Assembly (NCBI RefSeq): GCF_910592395.1
Contig: NC_088311.1
Coordinates: 21,484,646-21,548,645 of the forward strand
Direction of reading: 5' to 3'
DNA from: Lineus longissimus
Taxonomy: Eukaryota; Nemertea; Pilidiophora; Heteronemertea; Lineidae
DNA: 64,000 bases
Shown: piece after piece, positions 47,301 through 59,300 of the stretch
Layout: the number at the start of each line of letters is the position of its first letter
Numbering within the stretch: the stretch's first letter is position 1
The notes under the pieces: generated by a model
Told to the model about the DNA's origin: nothing
What the model saw: only the letters and a program-made list of their open reading frames with translations
The model's database searches: none
Program-made: the position numbers and the translations under genes

Positions 47301-50300
47301 GGAAGTTCCCCTACAGGTCTTTTCATCTTATCCATCTATGGACAGCCTTCTTTAGCCCTTCAATCACTGAACACGTTATTGGCTTTCCTGTGGTAGCCAC
47401 TGCCAGACGTGCACTATCCGGAGAAAGCTGTTGGTCATAAGTGGACAATGCCTTGACCAATGATAGCAACATTAGAGGGTATTTGAAGACCAATCAATTG
47501 TAGTCTCTAATCTGGCCAAGAACTGTGTCTTGTCTTTCTGCGCATTCACAATCACAGTTCGGCAGTGTAGGTTCCTTCTTGTTCATCATGTCCATCTTTG
47601 TGTAGCTTTCTTTAGTCCCTCAATCATCGCGGCAATTATTGGCTCTTTGGGGGAAGCCACTCTCCTGAGAAAGCTGTTGGTCGTAATTGGACAATGCCTA
47701 GATCAATGATAGCATTGTTGAGTAGTTGAAGATCAATCATCTGTTGCATCTCTATTAACTTGTCAAAAACAGTGAAGACATTTTGTGGTGCTAGCAGCTG
47801 CAAGAAGATTGAACATAATTACCCATGGTAGAACAGTGTTTCTTCCTCTTGGTCAGAGTGGGGGATGGAAACCAGACAGCAGTCATCAAATGCTGCCTCA
47901 AAGTCAAGAACATCCCCCTATTTTCCTTCTCCTTATCTCAATGGAGTTGCTGAGGTTTGCCAGAGTGAGTAAACTCATGGCCTTCCAAGTGTAAATTATG
48001 GATGCAATTCTAACTTGTTGAAGCATCATAACATGGCTGCATCGACAAATTGTATGAAAAAAACTCCATCCAGCTCATCTAAAAAGAGTAATAACAAATG
48101 TTTTGCTGCTTATTCAATCTCTGCCTGTATCGAATTTTGTGCAGTTCGTTGACATTTTCATCAAAATGAACAAGTGTTTGCCAAGTATGTTTGGTTTTAC
48201 GAAGAAACAACTGCTTCACGCAGCGGAATTGAAGGTCGCTCGATGCCAATATCTGTAACATATTTTACCACTCTCTCAATTAATTAACTGTTAGGAAATA
48301 TGTGAAGCAATGGGGGAGTCGGTGCATTTTTGCCACATCCTGGAAACCTTAGATTTGTTGCGCCAAATTAATTCTGCAGATCGCGTAGAAAAAAATTTCT
48401 TCCGGTTTTTCTGATCCAAAATTATGTTTTTGTGATTTTTTTGCTAACTGATACCATTTCTCTAGCCCCCAAGATAAACTCCTGCAAAAATTTGGCAGTT
48501 AGTGGTCATTTTCCCAGCCTAGTGATAAAAAGTCTTAAGTTCGTGTTGTTGAGATGTCTCATCATTGTAGCAGAAAATGAGAATACGTTTCTAGCATTTA
48601 TAAGTAGTCGATAAGAAACCATGTTTTTGTATTCAAAGAGTGGGATATCTAACTGCTGTATAGTACTTATCCTGACTTACGAAATCTATATCCATGTATA
48701 ATGGATCCACCAGTTGACACAGAAAGCCGTAACATTGGCTAGTCTGCTCGCTACTTCAAACACTATGCCGCTCCACGTGTGTGTATACAGTACAGTGCTA
48801 TGATGTAATGCATGATGTGTACGCTCAGGGAGTAATCGGGAATGGCAACCGTTCTCCTGTCCCGTTATAGAATCGGCGTTCATCATCAAGCAGTCAGAAG
48901 ATCAATAGGATATTCTGCAATCTTCTCCTGGGTTTTCTAATTACGACATATTGGATGAGGTTCTTTTCACTTCATAGTTCCCCATTACTCTCGGCGGCAC
49001 GCTAACTACTTCTGGCCTGGGATTGAGTCTGGCTTACTAACCCACTAACCACTGAGGAGGTTTGACAGTGGTTTCAAATTTAACTGGATTAATATATTCT
49101 GTTTAGGGACGTGTTGTGATCAGTGCAAGTTCCGATGAGCATTGTAACTGCCAGTGCCAGTGATTCTGTACCGGTACGAGCCTGGCCACCTGGCCTTCTA
49201 ACACAAGTTTGACAGTGGTGCCACATTTGACTGGATTGAAAGATTGTATTAGAGACATGGACAGTGATTATTGCAGATTCTGCTGAGAGGTTTAACAGCC
49301 AGTGATGCTGTACTAGTACTAGCCTGTGACAACAAACCTGGCTTACGACCATTCTACATGTAACATAGATCACTCATTAGAGTTTACCATAGTATTGTTT
49401 CTAGCCTGTCATGTCAAATCTGGATTACCAGCCCCGTAATCACTATAAGCAGGTCGGACAGTAATGTCAAATTTTACGGATCAATGTTACAGATTCTGTT
49501 ATGCATTGAGTGACAAGAACGTTTTTGCTGCCAGTGCTACCAGCCTCCGATAGCAAATCTGGATTACATTGAACAAACTTGACAGCTTTGCCAAATTTGT
49601 CCGCCTCATGAATGATAAATTACATTAGGCATTGGGTGACCAGTGCAAAATCATTCTCACCTGCCTCTGGAAATGATGTGATTCTCTGGATTTCCTGCCA
49701 ACTGGGGCACCTGACTTACAGAATCTTACTGCTGCTGATATCTAGCTGACATTGACTTAGGGTCCATCGCTGCTCAGAAAGTGGTGTTTTCACTGGATTT
49801 CAAGGCTTCTTTACCGAAAAATAAGGTTAATATTACCTGTCTATATTAGTGTTGATGTTTCAATGCTTATGATGACAGCCATCGAAGGGTGCTAAGTGTT
49901 CTAAATTGCTTTTGGAAACATTTTGTATTTTCTCGTGTTTCGCCCATTAATATTGGAGTCTGGATCTTTTAAAGAGAAGATCATCCGTTGCCATGGCTCT
50001 GGACGTTTTGTCAGTTATGGGCAAGATAACTGGCGCCAAATCTGTCTAGCCTTCATTTGGAAATAGTGTGATGGCTGTTGTTTGGTATTTTGGTACTCTG
50101 CTGATTGGGGAACATCTGTGCATTTGGAATCTCTTAGCGTGATCGGTCTTGAAGTATCCCATGTGATTGATAATGAAAGTGTGGTCATTTCGTTATTTTT
50201 CGAGATGGAGTAATTGCCATTAAGAACAAGGCACCCCTTGCTTCCATTTCATCTGCCCTTCCTTGGACCTGCGTGGGTGTCATGATTGAATTGTAGAATG

Positions 50301-53300
50301 AAAATTCTTCTGGGTCTTCTGTAGCATCCGGTTCTTTATCAAAACTGGAAATTTTATCCTCCTCCATTTCTGACTAAGGGTATCATGGTTACCATTGCAT
50401 GTCACGTTATTCAAGACATCTGTCATCGATGTGAAGCGCACCCAGATGATCAGCTCTCGTTCCACTTGTTGGCTCCGTTTGTCACGCCAAAAGAACATTA
50501 CCTCAGAAACTTTGACAGCAATGCCAAGTTAACTCAAATAGATTTATCATCAATTCTCTAAGGATCACTGAACACTGCTATGATCTATTAAGCTGGAAAA
50601 AATCCCTTTGCTTACGCAGCCAATGCTGAAGTCAGCTTGGTTTGCAGTGACTTCGACTTCTATTCAGTTTTGCGGGTCGTTGGTTTCCCTTCCCTTCCCT
50701 TCATCCCCCCTGGCCTGTCAGATCTTTATCTGCTTCCGACATAGTCCACAGGAGCAATAAACCTGAGATACAAGTTACTGTCATATGACGGAAGTGCATC
50801 CTGACAGTGATGTACTTGGCCAATCCTCTGGCTGGATCATTTCTTGTTGGTGTGTTGTTGAGGTGTTGATGTAATGTATCGCTTCCTCTCTGCTTGGTGA
50901 TAAAACAGTGTCAATGACAGCAGCATCCTTGGATATGTCATGATATAACTGCATCATTTACTCACTTTGTTCCCACTTTGTTGCTATACGTACCGCTGTT
51001 TGGCCCATATACACACACTGGAAGAATGGGTCAATAGCCTGTTTGATATATTGTTTGTGCAACGAGATCTATGACCGCTGCAGTCGGACATGCAGGCAGA
51101 CTAATATGGTCTCGATTGAAGGAAGTGATAGTAGTCAGGATATGAGATGCTGCAGGATAATGCAATGACAATATGTAGTAGACTCTTCTCTTAGACTTAT
51201 GACATTCAGGGAGCTTTCTCTAGTTCCAGTGGACTCCACATTTGGCAGCTACTTCCAGTGGAGAAGGCAAGCGCTCCTGTCACCTTGTTGTTGCATTGTT
51301 AATGTTATAACTGGCCCATGGCTCTTAGTCTCCCTTAATCTGTCAATGGAAAAGTCACCTCATCAACTTCACAAAATACCATGGCCCATGGATCTGATCT
51401 GTGATGTCTCCTTTGGGAACACAAAATGAAACTCATCAATGATAGATGTAGCTGGCTTACGAAGTGGTCATCCAAGAGTGATATACAATTGATGGTCATT
51501 TAGGTCCTGGCATATCCCACACGATATGCCACCGGTAATGCATCGTGAGTATGGTCTTAGCCGCTTCCTGCTATGAATGATGCTTTTGATTATGGGTCTG
51601 CGTTAGATATGCTTCTACTTCTTTGTCATTCTCAGAAGGTATTGGTGTCTTCTTATCAATCGGGTTTCGTCTGGGTAACCTTTCTACCACAAAAGATTCT
51701 GAATTTCATCATTACTCAAACATCTTCTTCGGGGCCTCATTTCAGGCAATCTCATTTCCTCAAGCTTTCCTCCCAGGTTATATTAAAAACCAATTGAAGC
51801 TTCTGCAAAATTGAACAATGGTTTCTCTGGAGGTTTATAAAATGAGCAATGGAAATTCCATAGCTGTCTTTCTAAAACCTGCAGTTTCTCATGATTCTGC
51901 AATGACAATGATGTTGGTTCAGTACAACTGATTTTTGACAGGAAAGGAAAGCATTTTTTCCATGGAGGTGTTCCCAAATATATATGTTTGCTTGATCAAT
52001 ACGGGACTTGCCGCTTTTGTTAAAACGACAGCCTTTGCGGCCAAAAAAAATTGTGTTTTCGGTACAAATAACCACTGACATGTGACAAATTGAGCCTTGC
52101 GTGACATCATGCAACACTCAATTTGTTGTGTGACAGGTCCGAAAACACAATATTTTACGCTGCTGTCACTGTAGTCAGGTCTTAAATGAAAGCAGCATGA
52201 CCTTTCTTGCTATTCTACACATCCAAATTGATTGCAAAACTCTAGTCAGTCTGTTGAAATAGGAAAAATATCATTTTCACAGGTAGGAAATCAAAGAACG
52301 ATATTTGTGATAAAATGTTCTCGGATTCATCCTCGGAACTTGTAACGTGGTGTTATCAAGAAATTATTGAACATGTTGAGTGAATCCTGTGTTGTGTTCA
52401 AAAATTAAGAAACTCATTCCGTTCAGTAACGACTTGAACTCTTCACAAATTGAATTCAGGATTGAGATTTAAAGGTGAAGTTATTGAATTATAGTAAAGC
52501 GTCGGCTAATGGATGTCTTGGGTATGCTCTTGGCGTGATTAAAAGTATCATCCTAAACTATTGATGTGCTGTTTTCTGGTATCTTTCTTGAAAATATTGA
52601 TGTAGATTTTGATAGTGAAGACCAATCTAGAACATGTGGAAATTGAAAGCCAGAAAATGGAGATTTTGTGGAGGTATCTATGACTACTTGACATGTATTT
52701 GAAAAGTGTATGGATTCTCCTGGATGAGTATAATATCCGAGTATAAGGAAGGGAGAAGGGTCAGTCTTAAATCGATTGATATCTGTTTTCCTATAGGAAC
52801 AAATTACGTCTGTCAAACATATTAGTGTATACCCACAGGTACACTTTGTCCCTTTAAAGGTTAATGGGATCGCAAGAAGAAAACCCAACGAAATTCTAAT
52901 GTCTGGAATATTAATTATTATGTACTCTGGCTCCATGGACTATCAAGGACTATCAGCATTACTCAAACAGAAATCTTCTTGAACGATAACTTCTTTTAGG
53001 TTATTAACGAACATGGACAAATAGATTTGCAGATATCTCGCTAATTGCAAATCCATTGCCAAAACATTGAGAACGCCTGCCAAAATGTTTTCCTTACGTT
53101 AATCCCGCCTCACTTCGCCAAGACTAAACCTCGCTTCCAGCTGGAATATCTCATCTCGGGATAACTTGATTACGTCATTGTAAGTGAGAACAGTAATTAG
53201 CCGCAATCATGATTAACTGCGGCCAAATGATCGGATCGAATACGTACAGATACTCGTCAAGTTTCTATAACTCTTTCTATACAGGTGACAACATGGTCAC

Positions 53301-56300
53301 TTGTGAAAAACGTTCCGCGCTGAAGAAATCTTGCAGTGAGGGGGCGGCGCCTTCTGCTGGGTAAGTTGGTTACTGTGATATTTTGCATTGCTTGTTCCAT
53401 TCCTGAGTGCTTGCTGATGATATCTGTGACCTGATGATTGTAAAACTCATATGAACTTCTGAGTTGATTTTTAGTGTGATGATATTTTAACTTTAGTTGG
53501 AGTTTGAGATTTGAGTGCTCTCTCACCCATTATGTCCTCATGTTGGCCTTCAGGTGCACGCGTCTTGGTTCACTTGTCATGAAGTTACAAGAGTCTGAGT
53601 GGCATGTTTTAAAAGTGAATTTTCTGATTTCTCTCTTTGTTAGTTTTTCTCGTTTTTAAGCATCTTATACATCCCTACCTTAGAATCAATCTACCTTTAA
53701 CAGTGCTTTTGCATTTCACATTGCTTTCAACCTTTTGTCTCTCTACGCATTACTAATAAATATCACCATTCAAACCATATAAACTAACGTCAACTTGTGA
53801 CACCACATCACATTCTTGAAACTTGCCTGTAACAGATTTCATGCATGATCTGGTTGTGACGTAATCCAGCGTGCTGTGGTTGATAATTGATATCCGCTTA
53901 TCAACTCTATACATGGAAAAAAGACTTCAATTCTCGTTTGCCTTCTATCAAATCTCTCCTTCTCCCCAATTCTTTAAATTCACTTCAAATATCGTGATAT
54001 TTGCTTGGCTATGTTTAATCAAAATTCTGAATTGCACAACCCGTTTGCATACAGCCATGCAATTTCCTCGGACTACTTATTTGCATTTCAGAGAGGCTTG
54101 TTTACCATTTTTCATATTACTTGCTCGATATTGCATTGAAGTTTTCGGTCAATATGTAACGTGCACATCTTTCTAAATCTGGTTTGCATTGGATGCTTAC
54201 CATTAGTTTAGTTGACCATAAGATTGGAGGTTAACCAACAGTGTAGAATTTTTCAAAGAAAGCTGGATCCTATTCAAACATCCCATGGCTTGAAAAAAGA
54301 AACAATAATCATAAAAAGTTACAAATACAACCTCGAGCGGAAGTTGGTAATGGGATTGCAGGTGTTTGGCCAGATTCCGTGGAGTGAAGAAACCTTACCG
54401 GTTAGTACCAGATGGTTCGTGTTGTTCTTGAATTCTTGAGGTAACAGTGATTAGCATTGCATTTTATAGGTCAGCTTAGATGGTGTTCTGTGAAATGTGG
54501 TTAAATCACCGAGTTCGAAAAGACGACAGATACATTGAAGTCTTGTTGACTATATTGTAACTCATTCGGAAAACTTCATGTGATGTGGAAATCACATCTA
54601 ACTTTCCACTGCAAAATAATTTTTTCAATGGGAAAAGCTCAATAGGCAGTATTCAGTATGCAGATTTGAGCAGAAGTTGGAAATAGGATTGCAGGATCAG
54701 TCTATCTGTACAAGATGTTTGTTGTATTCTAGAGTTCTTGAGGTAATGGTGATTATAGCTGGGAATCTGACGGTGCTAATGTGATGGACAGGCATGAACT
54801 TAAGATCTATTCAAGCTACCTGACGAAACTTCTTGCGCAAAGTTTTTAGTAACAACACAAATTAGTTTAAATGTAGATTGGATGGTGGTCCACGAACCTG
54901 CTGAAATCAGGTTCAGAGCAGGGTGTCAGGAATTCTAGGTGAGATATTTGATGGTGGGTGCCAACTAAATTAATCTCTACTGGATGTTGAGGTATAGCCA
55001 ATTTGGTGGTGGTCTACCAAAACTTGCTGAAGAAGCTTGACAGAAATGCAAGTTGGGTTTGATATATTCCCACTACCTTAGCTATATACTAAATCCTACC
55101 TGAAGTTAGGTTTCATAGTGATGTGACTGACATTTTAGGTAAGATATCTTTTCAATCAGAACTCCTTCAAATGTGTTTTTTACATGTTTACAGGGAATGA
55201 AAGCAGTTTGTATTGCATTACCACTTGAATGGACTGACCCAATTCCATATCTCAGGAGAAAGAAATGCAATCGTTCATAGTGCTTGACTTGCTATCTAGT
55301 CTCTCTTCATCCTCATCAAGTTTGAATATCTCTGCCATGGGAATTCCTCTGACGCTGAGGAGGCTTGAGACTGCAAGCCTGAGATGTCGATACAAGCCAA
55401 AAGTAGTCTGAAATCTAAAGAGTTCTGAGTGTAACTGAGAAAACTAAATACTGGTGTCATCTCACTACATAATCCTCTTTTGTAATTGCCTCTTATACTA
55501 CCAATACAGATTAGATCCTTAGTACATACTTGATAATCACAAGGTCTCTTCATATTTGGGCTCCTTATGCATTACATAGCTTTCAAACTTCAATCATGGA
55601 TCAGTAATGAGTATTCCAGCATCTTTGTTAGGTTCTAAATCACGGTCTAAGTATGCGATCTTGTCTTATTCATTGTATCGGTATACAAACAGTTTTATGA
55701 TTAATCGAGAAATATACTACTCACAGATCATCAAGATATGAAGAAGATGTCTTTCTCATGACCTTTGACCTGCAGCGACAATTCTAATCCCTTGATCCTC
55801 CTTCATCGTTTGATATAGTCTCGCCTGAGGGCTGTCTGCCTTTGTCGCGTCTGGCCTTGAACGCATGTCGTGTTCTTTTGTCAGGTTTCTGGGAAACAAG
55901 CTCTTTGTTGATTGCATATGAAGCCATTGTCATTGTCTAGCATCAAGGAGGGTTTATTTCCATTGTGCCTAATACCAAATTGCTATTTCGCCCAGAAAAC
56001 TTGTTATTTTGTCTGATGTCAATTCGGCTAATGCTAATTCACCTACGACTGTGATGACGGCTACACTAGGTTTAGAAAAGCTTAAGAGTTTTTTTATGCT
56101 TTTAGATGCTCCCTCAGCCTTGCCATGATGACTGAGATGAAACTCCTTCTTCCTGTGCAACCCCAGTCTCAGTAGGGTAATTTACCATTGACTATTATTT
56201 ATTGATTCAGTCTCGCTGTCATAACAACGAGACAGCTCCTTGACCAATGAAAGTGGCAACAAATAGTTCAAGAGAATTCTTCTAGGGGGCACTGATCTTG

Positions 56301-59300
56301 TCTCTTTCCTCAGCAAAATCTGTTGTTACGTTTGCTTGAAATCAATCTGTTACTGTTAAAGCATTCTGACCGTGATATGTATTTATCACTTTTCTCATTT
56401 TCTCCACGTGCAGTAAAACCTGGCCTACTTCAATGTGTAATCGATCTGCTTATTTGCAAATTAGTTAATTGAACAATAATGATTTGTATAATGGGGAACT
56501 CTTTTATTTCATTAAAAGAATGTCGGTGATAATGTAAAATAAATCAATGTTTATTATACACCGTTAATGCAAAATAACTCTCATGTGCATGAGCACCAAA
56601 TTGGTGATAAAATCTTGAGAGGTTTTTCTCCCATGAGGGTGTAGAGTTGGCCTATGGTATTCCAGTGCTTGAACTGAATTTAAATTCATTCAGATTTGTT
56701 TGGAATTCAGGGACATTTTACTGAATTGGTATATTGGAACAGGAAGGGTCTCCATCCATCCTGTGAACTGTGATCGTTTCTATGGCCAGAAATTTTTATA
56801 GCATTTGTCTTGTGATGTCGTCTCTGAGGACTGTTTTACTGTGCTCTCATCTCAGGGGCTAAAATATTGGTTTGGTTTTCATTGTCCACATCTTTGATCT
56901 CCGAAGTCGTTTCTTCAGAAGTACAAATGAAGTAATGGTGATAAAAAATAAAGGTGTAATTGCGATTTTACGCATTAATCTAGCTGTCATCCACGTCTGT
57001 TGTTTCTTCTGATCATTTTTTCAAGAAAGGATAGTGTTAATTTGGGGGACTAGTTATTTTCAGGTGTGGGATAGGGTTGCCAGATATTGTTGCAGGCATG
57101 CTTAACATTCATGGCATTTGTGGAGTAATGACAAAGAAAACGTTTTTGCCTCTCTGATTAGGTCTCTACCAGGTCTTTTTCTAAGGTAAAGGAGAAAGTA
57201 AATTGCATGGCCAATTTCGGAGTTTTCACTGAATGAAAAGACGGACTTGCAGGAATCCTGGATGGCTGTGTCTGATGTCTACTTGGTGTTGATTTGAGGT
57301 TGATATAATTGAACTGGCAAAAGCTCCAGGCATAAATCGTGCTCAGTTGGAAAATTATCATCCATGATCTGAATCATACAAAAACATCATGGCAATGTGA
57401 TTTTATCTCATTTTTTTAGCATTTCTGAACTTCATATAAAGGTAGACCTACATGTAGGTGATTTCAATCAACTTTTTAAAGCATCATGTTCGAATCATTT
57501 GATATAACTGGAATTTCTTCTCTTTCGTTCACCCTGTATTGAGCCAATACTGCTATATATTCAACAGTGGTTGATGAGCAGTGGTGTTGTATAGTTAAGG
57601 TGGATCTCACATGCCTCTTGGTGGTAATTGAGATGTTTGGTTAGGTGCCAATAGCCAACATACACACATCGATGGTCTCGAGGTGAAAAATAACAGTCAA
57701 TACGCCAAGAATTCATTCATCTGGAACTTTACGTCTGGCGATTTTCGATAAAAAGAAATATCACGGACTACCACTAGTACCAGGCAACTTTAGACTTCAG
57801 TGTGATGAAAGTTCTTTCCTGTTGTGTTGTGTCTCTTGAATAACTTATCTGATCTATTAATCAGGAGTAAGGAAGTCTAGTTGATGTCTTATATTTATTC
57901 TTTGGCCTGTTCATATTTGACGACTTTTTGAATCTCAGTGTTCGAACACATTAAGGCCTTTGGCTTGCTCTTTTCAAGCAAGGAATTCAAGACATGTGAT
58001 TGTGTGATTATTTGTGCTTCGATTCAGATTGCTCAGTTTGTGGTTAGCTCCTTTGGATTAAGTTTTTAGTCTGTGACTGTGATATCATTCAAAATTATAG
58101 ATTGACTCCTTCTCTCTCGAATTGCTTGTGGGGCGTTTTATTTGGATAATTTACAGCAATATCTTAAACTGATATAGACCAATTTGTTGTGGTATATTAT
58201 TAATACTGGAGCCTTCCGACAGGATTTTCCAGGATACCCCAATAGATGGTGTTGGTAAAGAGATGAACGGCCGAAAAAGGTAACGTATTATTGTCGTATA
58301 TTTCGATGGAGTCTGTTTTGTCAAAAATATGGTGGTCAGTAGTTCTTGTTGTTTCCTGTGATGTTTTGAATGGTTATTTTGGAAATGCAAGCAACATGGC
58401 TGTCAGTGTGACTATCAACGAAAAGCATCTGAACATTTTGGCAACTCTGAAAATATAAGTGGCCCCAATCTGCCAATGTGTGCAGACTTGAAAATTTTCG
58501 AAAAATTTTCAAAAAATCCTCATAAGCTGGTCTGGTTTTAACAAATGCCTGATCTTTGACAACCGCAGAAATGTGTATGTTGTAATAATTTGAGTTTCTT
58601 GTTGTCTAGCATTCTCATTACGTTGTGTTTATAGCACATTTCGTGTTTGGTGTGAACCGTTGGACAAACCTAGCAATTCTTTATATCATGTACTAAAAAT
58701 ATTTGGTGCAGTTGACCTAAAGGTGTAATAAATTGCTGTCTGGGCCCAGAAAATTACATCAATTTAATATTAACAACATGGCCTGCATATGTACGTGTTT
58801 GGAATTTATGTACATCTGTTACTCGATGAGATTCAAGATCATTTGGATGACACTTCAGTCTTGATCACAATGGCGGTGGTACTTCAAACAATCTATGTAC
58901 AGTGAATTGAGATACAGAAAACCTTAGGACTGCTTGATATCAGGCTATTCATTTTCAATAATGCTAATTAAATTTAAAGTATGTCAGTTGGTTCTTTGAG
59001 GGTGAGCATTCTCTCGAGCAAGAAAAAAGACTTGTCCTGAAAAATTAAGCGGGGGGGGGGGGGGTTTGATTTGATTAGAGATGAGAGATGAGTGTAAAGA
59101 ACACAAAAAAGCTCAAGTTTTATTTTGAGCATATTCCTTGGAGTTTTCTGTTGACTCAATTCCTCTTCCATCCATGCCCAACTGGTCCCCAGCAGCGTAA
59201 ACTTTCATTTTCTAACCAGAAATGGAAAGAGATGACTATAAAGTGTTCCTCCTTGCTGTCCGCAGCTAATTCCTCTAATTGGTACAACATATGGTTGAGT